This document shows, in pieces, positions 1-11,375 of a stretch of DNA of 64,000 nt. The notes beneath the pieces are model-generated. The model did no database searches, was not told the DNA's origin, and saw only the letters and a program-made list of their open reading frames with translations. Every line of letters begins with the position of its first letter. The stretch's first letter is position 1. Source of the stretch: Aureobasidium sp. EXF-3400. Lineage: Eukaryota > Ascomycota > Dothideomycetes > Dothideales > Saccotheciaceae. The translations under genes and the position numbers were made by a program. The stretch covers positions 1 through 64,000 of the forward strand of contig SWBL01000233.1 in NCBI GenBank assembly GCA_024195585.1, read 5' to 3'.

Positions 1-319
1 GGTGGAGTCAGATTATAATCTATTTGATGCATCTGAACATCATGACCTTCTACAAGAGCCTCATGGTAGCTTCGTGGACCTTATGGCCGACTCGTATGGT
101 CACGATGATGAAGCAGGTCTCAGCCACTTTGACAACCTCATCGAATTCGATGATGTGCACTCCAACTACACGACGAACGCAGCGACGGCTGACGGCGGCG
201 ACGACGTCTTCAACCTCTCCAGCTACGGCCTCAAGGACGCTTTTCTTGCTCCTGAGCTTACTCTCGCATCGGCTCCCAACCTCTGCGACTTCAGCGCAAC
301 TTTTTGCGACGGGTCCTAA
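1..319 (+). CDS. C-terminal fragment of an unidentified acidic protein (5' end outside window)
   Basis: An open frame enters from the left edge in frame 2 and stops at TAA 317-319, giving about 105 residues without the protein's start. It is rich in Asp, Glu, Ser, Leu and Phe and lacks predicted membrane segments, as in activation regions of transcription factors, but I recognise no domain. Just past the stop another frame (frame 3) reads an equally hydrophilic stretch of about 68 residues to TGA at 519-521. The true C-terminus may therefore lie at 521 after an unseen intron, an unconventional intron or a frameshift. Which end is right cannot be decided from the sequence alone. A fungal HacA/bZIP identity was considered only because such genes carry a short non-spliceosomal intron; nothing here proves it. 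Confidence 0.45.
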   Translation, partial: VESDYNLFDASEHHDLLQEPHGSFVDLMADSYGHDDEAGLSHFDNLIEFDDVHSNYTTNAATADGGDDVFNLSSYGLKDAFLAPELTLASAPNLCDFSATFCDGS

Positions 320-521
320 GGTTTCGGGTGATAGCGCTCTCCAAGCGCTGCCTACTTCCGAGAGCGAGAGCAAGCAGGAAAAGGAAGTGTTTGAGAGAGA
401 CTTTGGCGAGATGGTGAGACTTGTTGCGGCTAACGGTTATCAAAGGAGTTCTGGGAGTAACGGAGACACAGTGGGAAAGTCATGGTCTGAAGAGCGAAAG
501 GACTCTGGCGGGATTCAATGA

Positions 522-1186
522 CTTTTTTTCTATCATTTCTTCTGATGCATGACGACCAAAAACAAAAGCATAAGGTGTGTCTGGTAGCTTGACGCGACAG
601 ACACAGTCTTCTTTCACTTTACAGAAGGGCAAACATGGCATGGCGAGCGATGGGGTTACAGGAATTGTGTACTTCTAGAATCAATATCCATGATACAATC
701 ACTGTATTGACTTGTTTAAGCAAACTTTCTTCCTTCTGTTCCACCCAACGTGAGCTCTAAGTCATACGAAGCCTACAATCGGAGCAGTGCTCGGTAAGAG
801 GCCGGTAACGTGGTGGAGGTCTGGTCAGTCGGCTGAAGTCCTGGACGAGATTGAGATGGCCAGTCTTGGCGCATGTGTACGGGGAAGACAGTGGGGACAG
901 CCAGCCCAGCGGGTGACGGGAGATTGTTGGCTGCAGCTGTGACCTCTCCGACCATCTGTTAGGAGTTGCGACGACTTGACATGTTCTTCCGACTCGAGAC
1001 TGAGAATTGATGCGTGTGAACGGCTCTCTGGACTCGCCCGATACTCACGACATTGACGACGCTGTATATACCCCTTCTCTGCTGGACTGGGAATCTCCAA
1101 CCCTGAACCCCGTCTTCCCCCGATCGGGACCCTCCAACCCTCGACACCATCATAGACACGTAATTGAGTAGAGGCCTACGCTCACC
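522..1186. other. Intergenic, upstream of AP-2 alpha
   Basis: No gene seen. It should hold the 3' end of the left gene and the promoter and 5' leader of the AP-2 alpha gene. The last about 100 bases before the ATG are C-rich, as is common in fungal leaders. Confidence 0.5.
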
Positions 1187-4100
1187 ATGTCGTCGTCAGG
1201 TAGCGGCCTGTTCAACCGCGGTGGTGGAAGCGGCAACCAGAACACCATGCGCGGCTTGGTGTCTTTCATTGCCGACCTGCGAAACGCCCGTGCCAGAGAA
1301 CTCGAGGAGAAGCGCATCAACAAAGAGCTGGCAAACATACGTTCGAAATTCAAGCAGGGTGGTCTGAGCGGCTACGACAAGAAGAAGTATGTCTGCAAGC
1401 TGCTGTACATCTACATCCTGGGCTGGAATGTCGACTTTGGCCATCTCGAGGCCGTCAACCTCGTCTCGGCTACAAAGTACTCGGAAAAGCAGATTGGTTA
1501 CCTGGCCGTCACTCTGTTCCTGCACGAAGAACACGAGCTGCTGCATCTGGTCGTCAACAGCATTCGCAAGGACTTGGCCGATATCAACGAGCTCAACAAC
1601 TGCTTGGCTCTGCATGCTATTGCCAATGTTGGAGGAAAGGAGATGGGTGAAGCCTTGGCCTTTGACGTCCACAGACTGCTCATCTCTCCGTGAGTCGAGT
1701 CGACTATCTATACGAGCCATACAGCTACTGACACGTCATACAGCACATCTAAACCCTTTGTCAAGAAGAAGGCCGCCCTGACACTCCTGCGTCTCTACCG
1801 CAAAGCACCTAGCATTGTACAGGCCGAGTGGGCAGAGCGTATCATCTCCATCATGGACGATACAGACATGGGTGTTGCTCTTTCCGTCACCTCGCTTGTC
1901 ATGAAGCTTGCCCAGGACGACCCCGATCAGTACAAGGGTAGTTATGTCAAGGCCGCTCAGCGCCTGCAAAAGCTTGTTGTCGAACACGAATGCGCCGGCG
2001 ACTACTATTACTACAAGGTTCCTTGTCCCTGGATGCAGGTCAAGCTTCTTCGTTTGATGCAATACTTCCCTCCCTCGGACGACTCACATGTACGCTCTCT
2101 CATCCGAGAGTCGCTACAAAAGATCATGGACAATGCTATGGAGGCTCCCAAGAACGTTCAACAAAACAACGCTCAGAATGCCGTTCTTTTCGAAGCTATC
2201 AACCTCACAATCCACCTCGATACCGAGCAGGAGTTGATGATGCAGATCTCGTCGAGATTGGGCAAGTTTATTCAGTCTAGAGAAACAAACGTGCGCTACC
2301 TTGGATTGGAAGCCATGACACATCTTGCTGCACGTTCCGAAAACCTGGATCCCATCAAGAAGCACCAGAGCATTATTGTTGGATCTTTGCGCGATCGCGA
2401 CATCAGTGTGAGAAGGCAGGGTCTCGATCTGCTCTACAGCATGTGCGACACAACAAATGCTAAGCCCATTGTTGGTGAGCTCTTGAAGTACCTGCAGACC
2501 GCCGACTACGCCATTCGTGAAGAAATGGTACTCAAGATTGCTATCTTGACAGAAAAGTATGCTACTGATATTCAGTGGTACGTTGACATTTCACTAAGAC
2601 TTATTGCCATGGCCGGTGATCACGTCAGCGACGAGGTATGGCAGAGAATCATCATGATTGTTACCAACAACGATGAGCTCCAGGTATATGCCGCATCCAA
2701 CATTCTCGAGTATCTCCGTGCAGAGCAATGTCATGAGATGCTTGTCAAGATTGGCAGCTATCTTCTCGGGGAATTTGGCCACTTGATCGCCGATAGCCCA
2801 AAGTGCAGTCCTATCGAGCAGTTCATGGCATTGCAGTCAAAGTTCAATGGCAGCTCATCGAGTACGCGCGCCATGATGCTATCTGCATTTATCAAGTTTG
2901 TCAACCTGTTCCCAGAGATCAAGCCACAACTCTTGCAGGCCTTCAAGACGTATAGCCACACTCTGGACTCTGAACTCCAGCAGCGTGCATGCGAGTATCT
3001 GACTTTGGCCACAATGCCGACGGATGATCTGCTTCGAACAGTCATGGATGAGATGCCACCATTCCCTGAGCGTGCTTCTGCACTGCTTTCCAGACTACAT
3101 TCTAGACAGCACAACACAACAGACAAGCGCACATGGGTTGCCGGCGGCAAAGATGCCAACAAGGACATCAACGAGCGAAACAACACTCTGAAACGCACTT
3201 TCAGCGCTGGAAACACTCTAGACACAACATCTGCAGCACAATCACCCGTCAAAGCCAACGGCACCAAGACACCAGCAGACGAACTCGCCGGTCTAGACTG
3301 GGGCACCTCAGAAGCCAAAACGCCAAACTTTGCCAGCGCAGACCATCTATCTCCAGGCTGGGAACGCGGCCACGCACGTATGCTCATGGTACCCGAAGGC
3401 ATCCTCTACGAAGACAGCCAGATCCAAGTAGGCGTACGCTCAGAGTACCGTGGCGAACTGGGTTGCATAATCATGTACTTTACCAACAAGTCGTCCTTCG
3501 CCATAAACTCCTTCACCACCACCCTCAACAATCCTTCTGCGGAACATATCAAGATTGACGTCAAATCTTTGCCTGAGACTACTGTGCAGCCCTCTACACA
3601 AACACAAGCAATGATTATGCTGGAAGCTCGCTCAGTGTTTACTCTCGCACCCACTATTCGCATTTCATGGCTTGCTGGTGCTCTTCAAGCATTAACTCTG
3701 CAGCTTCCCTTAGCCATCCACAAGTACCTGGAGCCTGCTCAATTGTCAGCCGATGACTTTTTCAAGCGCTGGAAACAGATTGGTGGGCCTGGTCCTCGCG
3801 AAGCCCAACGCATCTTTTCAGGCAAGGATGTTGCTCCAGTACCTACCCGCCGCATTCTCGAGGGATTCAAGTGGGGCGTCCTTGATGAAGTTGACCCGAA
3901 CAAGAAGAATTTCGTGGCGGCGAGTGTGTTGCATACGAGTCAAGCGGGAAAGATTGGGTGTTTGGTTCGTTTGGAACCTAATACTAATAATGGGGTAAGT
4001 TCTGCAATTTCTATCCGTTCTTCATGATGAGTTGAGGAGGACATGGAATGAGAGGAAATAACTTGCTAACTTGTGGGAATTACAGATGTATCGACTCACT

Positions 4101-4193
4101 ATCAGAGCTACTGATGAATCTGTACCGCAGATTCTTATGGAAGCCATGGAGAAGAGATTGGCACTGGGAGAAGCACCTTTCTACCCACCATAG
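1187..4193 (+). CDS. APL3: AP-2 complex subunit alpha (alpha adaptin)
   Basis: Large subunit of the AP-2 clathrin adaptor at the plasma membrane, which links cargo, PI(4,5)P2 and clathrin in endocytosis. Exons 1187-1689, 1744-3994 and 4086-4193 encode 953 residues, normal for the family. The N-terminus has the alpha-adaptin hallmarks: MRGLVSFIADLR near residue 16, then the trunk made of helical repeats, including VKKKAALTLLRLYRK just after intron 1. A low-complexity hinge around residues 630-690 precedes the appendage, which starts near residue 715. The last exon supplies the conserved end with MYRLTIRATDE and stops at TAG. Both introns are short, with GTGAGT and GTAAGT donors. The next gene (STT3) is convergent, 894 bases away. 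Family assignment is secure; the 3' splice is supported by frame and family ending. Confidence 0.95.
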
Positions 4194-5087
4194 AATGGTT
4201 GAGTATTTGGTGAAAATAGTGAGGATAGTTGCAGACAATACCCACCCCATTTTGGTTCCAAACTTATCGACAAAACACTTGCTTCCCTTTTCTGTCCGCC
4301 GTGGCCTGGACATCGAAACTTTGAGTCTTTTGAACCTGCCTGTTTTGTATCTTCTTGCCTTCCACTTTGTATTCGTTCCTCATCTCGCTCTCTCACGACT
4401 TCCTCGTCAATCGTTCTTTCGACTTCCGATGGTTCTTGCCGTACTTGACTCGATCTTGTTCACAACGACTTGCAGTAACATATGTGTAATCGGAAAACCA
4501 CACTTTCTTTCTTCCATGGAAATGGTTCTCGAGACCCAAACACCTTCAAACCTTGAGAGCTCAGTGCATTTCCCAGCCGATTTTCTCCTTTCATGGATGC
4601 CCATGCCTCTTCATATCGAAAGACACACTTTAGAAATTCTGAAACTTTTGAACATTCGATAGATGACGCAGTCATACTAGACTCTGTTTGTCCGATTTTT
4701 GCTCTGGAGTAGCCTTCTTGTGTAGACTATCACTGTGTTTTTCGTCTTGCTAGATGCCAGGCAAGTCGACCGGTTTGAAGAGAAAAGAGGAAAACGATAA
4801 ATGAAGGGCAGAAAAGACCAATTCCGTACACACACTCAATGCTTTCTGGTCTGGCGGGGTGCAATGAGTGCGATTTCATATCGTATGCAGGCAAGGTGGT
4901 GCGTATTCTTCTGACAGTCTTCGACGCAAGAGGACAGCTTCAATTGAAACTCACAGATCAGAAGCGAATTTCGCATAAATGCTTTGTTTCATTTCAATTC
5001 AAAAAAGATAATAAGAGATATACAGAAGAACTTCCTACTTTGGTCTAAAAATCTAGCAACTTTTTGTTTTTAGTAGACCTAGAAAAT
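4194..5087. other. Convergent intergenic region between AP-2 alpha and STT3
   Basis: About 890 bases between two converging stops. Open frames here lack family resemblance and no RNA gene is seen; presumably two 3' untranslated regions. Confidence 0.5.
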
Positions 5088-7398
5088 CTACTCAACACGT
5101 AGGACTCTAGGGCCCTTGCGCTTGTTAGTCTTCTTTCTCTTGTTACCCTTCTCAAAGGCCATGGCGCTTTGATGATCTCTGTTGAGATTGTCAAGGTCCT
5201 TGACCTTGTAGATTCTGATGATCCAGTTCTCGCTGGTGAAAGCTTCCTCCAAGGTCGAGAGTTCAGGACCCTCGGCGGGGAGCTTGGCACCGCGGACGCG
5301 GTCGGTGGCCTGGCCAGCAGGGAAGAGCGAGTTGTAGTTGTAGTACGACATCTTGTACATCAAGCTGTTCTTCATGGTCTCAGAAGCTTGGTCGTCGATG
5401 CGGTATTCGCCGCGAGCGGTGAAGTAATCACGCTCCTTGATCTCATCGGGCCAGATGCCCTCGGCAATACGAACCATCCACAAGAACTTGTTGATGTCGT
5501 CACCAGAGTAACCGATCAGACCACCGAAGACGACGAGGACGTAATCAACCTCGTGCTGTCTCATGATAGGGTAGCTGACCTCCTCACGGGAGCTCATGGC
5601 CTTTCCAACAGTGGCAATGTGGGTGTTGTTCCAGGTGTTGTTGTCGACAAGGGTAGGGCGGTCGGCCATACCTCCAATCTGGTAACCGTAATCCCACCAA
5701 GACATGATCTTGGCGTTCTGCTCGGTGTTTTGGCGGAGCCAGTAGTAAGCTTCGCGGTAATCATCGATGATGTGCTGCGAGCCATCGGCCATCTTGGAAG
5801 CCAGAACAACCGAAGGGGATGAGTAGGCGTTCGAGGTGACCCAGGTGCAGTGGAGAACGAAGAGCAAAAGGTAGGCGGTGATGGTACCGGTCATGGCGAA
5901 CTTGGAGAAAGTCGAGTAGATACCAACAAGAGGCTTCTGGGTCGAGCGCAGGGCGTCGGGGATCAATGCAGCAGCAGTCTTGGGAGCATCAGTGCTGCCA
6001 TTGGCTTGGGCGGGAGGAGCGACAGGAGTCTTGGTGACGAGGAAAGTGTCAAGGATTTGAGAAAGAGCAAGGGCTGCAGCAACACAGACGACAGGGGTCA
6101 GAGTAAGCATCAGACGGACCATGACACCGGCGAAGTAACTGGCCAGAACGGCGTAGATGACAACAAAGACCTGCTCGTCCTTGAGGTTGCGGAAGCACAT
6201 GTAGACACCAGCAGGGAACAGCCAGATCAACAGGTTAAGGTCGAAGAAGAAGGCGGGCCAGGCGGTAGGCTGGTGCTCAGAGACGGATGCAATGATGGGA
6301 ATGTGAATCTTTGCGTAACCAGTATCCCAGAGCGAGTAGAAACGACCACTCCAGGGAGCAACGACACCGGAGAAGGTGAGGAGAACGAGGACTCCCAATG
6401 CTGCGAGGAAGACAACCAGGATAAAGGCGCGGAGCAGAGTCTGGAATTGCTTGCTAGGGAGAGTCTGGCGCACAAACTCGACACCACCGACAAGCTGCAG
6501 GAGACCGAAGACACCGAGAGCAGCCATGTGGTCACTGTTGCGGATGGGCAAGAAACCGACGAAGGGAATCTGCATGCTCGCAAGCGTGCCGAGCGAGTAC
6601 CAAGTGGTGTAGCTGACGTACAGACGAGGGCTGTATCTGCCCATGCACAGCAGGACGAAGACGTGCAGAGGGAGCAGGTTGGTGATGAAGACGTAACCAC
6701 CCCAAGCCGAGACCATGTATCCGTAGAAGAGAGCGGTAAAGGCACCCCACATGACGGAACCCTCCTTGACACTCTTGATCCACAGGTAGAAGGTGAAGAC
6801 GAGGAGGAAGATGGCAATGGCTTCGTTGTCGTAACTGCCAGCAACCGAACGCGAGATGTAACCGGGGGCAATGCCCATGAAGATGGCAGCGAGGAGACCG
6901 GCCGAGGGCGAGTCGGACATCTCAGAGGTCAGGAGGTAACTGGCAAAGGCAGTCAAGCCAGAGCAGGCGGGAGCCAGCATGACGCAGATGTTGCGAATAT
7001 CGACAGGGAAAGTGAGAAGGCGGAGGAAGTGGTAGATGGCGCCGCTGGTAACCATGAGACCAGGGTAGAGGGTACCGCCAGTGACACGGCCGAGGGGGTG
7101 CCATGTGCGGTCGTCGAACCAGTCCCAGAAGCTCGAGAAGCCATTCTGCACGAGATACTTTGTTGCGCGGAAGTTGAACCAGGGATCAACTATCGGAGAG
7201 GCTTGTCAGTGATTGTCTCGAGAGTACAGAGGGAATTGACTTACATTCGTGAATGATACTCTCAAAGCGGATGACGGAGAAGAGACGAGAGGCCACGGCG
7301 GTTGCTGCAATCAAGACCAGAATGATCAATCGCAGGAGACCTCTGGTGTTGCGACCAGTCTCTCCCTTGAAGAAGGAGCTTCCCACGCTGGCAGCCAT
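5088..7398 (-). CDS. STT3: Dolichyl-diphosphooligosaccharide-protein glycosyltransferase catalytic subunit
   Basis: Catalytic subunit of oligosaccharyltransferase in the ER membrane; it transfers the lipid-linked glycan to Asn in N-x-S/T sites. Two exons on the minus strand, 7398-7245 and 7189-5088, encode 751 residues. The splice joins HE to FDPWFNFRAT, restoring the N-terminal acidic motif of the family near residue 53. Many hydrophobic segments follow. The acceptor-sequon recognition motif WWDYG lies near residue 548, and a DNNTWNNTHIA stretch follows shortly after. The C-terminus is basic (NKRKKTNKRKGPR). The start ATG at 7398 is the only one in frame ahead of the first membrane segment. 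A long reading frame on the opposite strand (5850-7256) is a codon-bias shadow. Confidence 0.97.
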
Positions 7399-7706
7399 AT
7401 TTGCTGTCTAGAATAGGTGTGGTATTGGGTCGAAGCTGTTGCTCTGGCAGGCACAACTCACAAGCGGACACCTAAGCTTCCAGCACTCGATCACCCGCAA
7501 TGCATGCGCGTCAATGTCCCGAGATCCCGACCCCCGACCAACCTCTTGGCAAAGTCTGCCTCCTCCGAGTCCTCTCCGCATCGATACCTCTTCTCTCCCA
7601 CCAACCAGTGAGACATTTGTCAAAATATATTGCAAGTCTGTTGAAACAGTGGGAATTAATGCATTCATCCATACGCGAAGATATATGAGAAGCCTCAATC
7701 TGTCCG
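7399..7706. other. Promoter side of STT3 and 3' side of the zinc-finger gene
   Basis: 308 bases between the STT3 start and the stop of the next minus-strand gene. No coding signal or RNA gene seen. Confidence 0.45.
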
Positions 7707-9082
7707 TCAACCAAAATCGCTCGTTCCTCCACCAAACGCCGAGCTCTCATGTGAATACGCAAAGCTGCAATCTGACATATCATCCCAACCTCCATCTGTA
7801 CTGTTGTGTCGGCCACTGGTTCCATCATATCCATCACCTGTGACTGGCAACCCATACGGATACTTCAACACCACGTTTGGAACCAGAGTGTTGGCAACTC
7901 TGAATGGTCTCATTTCAGCTGCTTCATTGGGCATGTCGTCCAAATAGCTTGGCACGTTCGTCTGCCACAGCGGGTAGGCTGCTTGCTCTGCCTCAACCTG
8001 TCGTCCAGTTTCGCTATACTGTGCTGTTGTCGTTGACTTCGACTGCTCGGTGGTACGTTGCTTTCCTTTACTTCTGTTCTGTGCTTGCGCATGCTTGGCA
8101 CGAGCCAGCTGCTCCATCTCTGCCGGAGTTGGTGTCATCTCTGATCTGTATATTCTGTTCAGTACCTTGCAGAACTTTGGACTTGATATATCGACTCACC
8201 TTCCGACAAGCTGGTCGATGTCCATAGCTATATGCTTGTGCATCCGACTGATGTGTGCTTTGAAGTTGTCCTTCCTCGACCATATCTTCTCCCGCTTGGA
8301 ACATGTTGGTAACACACATCTATGGTATGACTGAGGTCCGTGCTTTGGTTTGATCAGATGAATGTCCTTCTGGTGTCTCTCGAGATCGTTAGATGTTGCA
8401 AAGCCTTTCGTGTTGGTGCAATTCTTGATCCGGCACTTGAACGGCCGACTATGTGTCGAAGAATGCTTCCTACGAAAAGTCAGATTGCTCGTAATAAACA
8501 CAGCAGTGTGCTAGGGTGCCTCACTTCTCTTCGGCCTTGTTCTTGAACGTCTTGCCGCACTGAAGGCATACTAAGGGCTGGCTGTTTAGCGACGCATACC
8601 CAGAGTCTGTTCCATCAACTTGGACGTTCACGTGCCCAGGTCGCTCGAGGATTACTGTTTGCGACAGTGTCGATGTGGTTGAGAAAGCCATGGAACTGCT
8701 AATACCGGTCCAGGGCTCTGCAAACGCACTTTCGGCCACGCGCCGCTGTACAAACTCCTCGTTGTACTGGAATGCTTGTTCGCTATCAAATCCATAATCG
8801 GCATGCGAAACTCCGCTTGGCTCAAACAACCCGGCATAGATTGAAGGATGCACGTGGATATTGCTCAGGACATCTTCGGTCGAATCTCCCTCATCTGGAG
8901 GGATCGTGTATGGCCTTTCGAACAATTCCTTTGATGTGTGTTAGCGCAACCCTCGTGCAACCGCTCACACAAAGCAAGTCGATCTACAGGAACAGCCGTG
9001 GATGGGTAGCGCAAGTATTCAAAAACACCGAGAAGACGCTACTTGCCATGGAACAATCGTTGGACTTGAAAAAGGAATCCAT
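7707..9082 (-). CDS. C2H2 zinc-finger protein with three fingers, probable transcription factor
   Basis: Predicted four-exon gene: 9082-9029, 8928-8525, 8469-8200, 8145-7707, 388 residues. The first finger spans an intron: CLQCGKTF at about residue 139, with its His pair (HSSTH) completed in exon 3, spacing C-x2-C-x12-H-x3-H. A second finger (CRIKNC ... HQKDIH) follows at about 166-190 and a third (CVLPTC ... HISRMH) at about 205-232. The C-terminal 140 residues are polar and disordered, rich in Gln, Ser and Gly. Nuclear DNA binding is inferred from the fingers; no target is known. The finger exons are well supported. The first exon (MDSFFKSND...) rests on a weak GTGTTT donor and a good acceptor at 8929-8930 preceded by CTAAC, so the N-terminus is the least certain part. 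Confidence 0.8.
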
Positions 9083-9740
9083 CTGTACGAGTCTATGTGC
9101 ACACCGAAACTGAAGGGTTGTTGGAGGGGGTCTTGTAGTCGAACTTTCAAGGCGATGGGCGGGGCTGTGCGAAGAGGCGGTGTTGATTGTGTTCGGGGTC
9201 AATTGGTGCTTTTAACTCGGGCTGGTCGAGGGTTGTAGTGTCTTGTATCCGCATGTGGATTCATATAGAATCGGCAAGCACCTCAACGAAAGTACCAGAC
9301 CACGACCTGACCATGATGCTGAAATTAGGTGTTGCGACGAGGACTTGGAACTACTCGGAGTGTTTCAAGGGTGGGGTTCGGGATCGAGTTTCCCTGGGTC
9401 ATGAGGTTGCATCCCACACGAAAGATCGTGACATGGCAGCCAGGAACGAATACCGATTGGCTGTAGGGTTAGGCTTGTTCAACACTCCAAGAATTCCGGG
9501 ATAAGCAAGTGATTTGGAAAGACGCTGCAATCAACGTACAACTTTGTAGTATATAACTTTTACGGACATGGTTGACATGAGATCTTGAACCATGTCGGAC
9601 GGAGCAGGCGCAAACAGAGCGTGCATGACAGTTATGCTGCCAGCTCAAAAGGGCCAAAAAGCATGACGAATAATGGGCCATGGCATACAGCCTTGTTCTC
9701 GCTTGTCACAATTGGGTATCTCGAGGGCGCCAAAAGTTGC
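9083..9740. other. Intergenic
   Basis: 658 bases between the zinc-finger gene start and the TspO stop. No gene recognised on either strand. Confidence 0.45.
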
Positions 9741-10458
9741 CTACTCTTTCTTCTCGTCGACAAACTTGGTGTCCTTTGGCTTGTCCGCTATCGGACGCTC
9801 CTTGCTCGCAAAGTCCCAGTTGTTCAAGTAGCCACAGCCTGCTGACAGGTAGGTTGCAAAGCTAAGCCAACCGAGGTAGGGAGCGAGAGTCCATGCAGCA
9901 ACCTCGTCAACCTGACCCCAGATGTAGGCAAGGTATCCGGTAACGCCAGTCAGAGCGACAATGTCGACGGTAGCGGCAATGGGGCGCTTCATTGAGAAGA
10001 AGAGGGGCATCCAGACGAGGTTGAGAACCAGCTGGATGGTGTAGAGGGTTGCGCCTTGCTGTAACAGAATGAGTATGGGTACATGTATCGGAAGGGCCTT
10101 GGGGTACCTTTGCGAGAAGAACCTTCTTTGCGTCAAACGAGTTCATGGCAGTCGACCAGGCGCGGAAAGCGGCGTATCCCATGGCTCCGTACAACATGGT
10201 CCATACCGGGCCGAAGACCCATGGCGGAGGGCGAAGGGGAGGCTGACGCAGGGCGAGATAGGTCTTTTGCGTCTCTTTGGCTGTTGGGACAAGTCATAGT
10301 CAGTATCGAGTCTGACAGTAGTCTGCAGGGGCATGTGTCAACTCACGTCTGGTCGAGTAGCCAACAGCAGTTCCGAGAGCGATGGGCAACAGCACGGAGA
10401 CGGCCGGCTTTTCAAAGATGAACGAAGGCAGCGTCAGGCGGGGGATGTACGAGGTCAT
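9741..10458 (-). CDS. TspO/MBR family (peripheral-type benzodiazepine receptor) membrane protein
   Basis: Three exons, 10458-10347, 10280-10108 and 10058-9741, give 200 residues. TspO proteins are five-helix membrane proteins, mitochondrial outer membrane in animals, that bind porphyrins and sterols; the fungal role is poorly known. Exon 2 carries the family signature: PPPWVFGPVWTMLYGAMGYA, with conserved Pro, Trp, Tyr and Met-Gly. Exon 3 has the later helices, including WMPLFF and the WTLAPYLGW motif, and ends in a charged tail. Introns are 66 and 49 bases with clean GTGAGT and GTACCC donors. The divergent neighbour ARS2 starts 917 bases away. Family assignment is firm; the exact ligand role is not shown by the sequence. 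Confidence 0.9.
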
Positions 10459-11375
10459 GTTGACGATGGTGGTGATGTAACAGGAAGCAGGAGAGGCTAG
10501 TCGCAGAAGAAGAGAAGTCTTTGTTGCTTAGCTGAGTCTCGGGTTATGATCCCAATCGTGTCGATCGCGCCAACAATAATCCTAACTCGCGACAGACAAC
10601 GCGAATCGAACCATGACGCCGCCCCTTCCCCGGGCCAAAAGCTGCGGAAGCCCTTCCTTCGGAGTAGGAGCCCGCCGTCAACATGGGAGCTGCGACGATT
10701 CTGAAGCCGCTGCCTGTTTCTCCAGACTTGTCTGGTAGACTACGACTTGTCTTTGACTATCTGCACACTGCTGCAATGACATGTGCTATTGCCTTCTGGA
10801 TGAACCCTTGCCAGCAGGAAGGACTCGGAAGCGTTTTGACCCGAAAGGGAAGCGCCTTGCTCGAAGGAAGCTTTCCCCAGAACTAGATGCGACAGCGGCG
10901 GGTCCGTGCCTGGACCGAAGGTAGCGGCTTGGCTGGTGAACCGACTAGCGCCGACTCGCGCGTGGAGTCGCGAGCTTCAACAGGGCAGCAGCGACAGCGA
11001 CATTCGCTCTTCGTCTTCTTCCATTTTGTGGTCGACAGCGTCCAATTCTTTGTTGATGCGTCGACGTCTTTTGGCTTTTGTCCTGCTCTAAATTGTTCGT
11101 ATCGTCTCTCTTCTGTTCCCGAGACCTTTAGCCAATCCGCCGATTCGTCTCGTCGTCGCGTCCGCTCAACCTCCCTACCACCATGCACCCGCCGATTCGC
11201 TCTATCGTTACTTTCCAACGTCACTTCCACATACCCTGATTCATTCACTCTCTTTGTTTCCCCGAGTCTTTCTTGTTTCGTTCTACCCTTCAGCCTCTCT
11301 CGAACAAGCTCTAATCTGTCATGGTCGTATCCAGTGCGCAAGAGTCGCTTTCTTAAGCCTTCGACGACCATTACT
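10459..11375. other. Divergent promoter region TspO / ARS2
   Basis: About 917 bases between two divergent starts. The half next to ARS2 is a C/T-rich leader. It contains an in-frame ATG at 10887 with no stop before the ARS2 ATG, but the intervening translation is Ser/Phe/Leu-rich and looks like leader, not protein. Confidence 0.5.

Noticed and set aside
1..521. Naming the first gene HacA
   Set aside because: No bZIP region is in the window and the local hairpin loops do not match the Ire1 consensus.
5850..7256. 468-codon open frame on the plus strand
   Set aside because: Fully antisense to STT3; Glu/Gly/Thr/Val-rich composition is the complement of codon bias in STT3.
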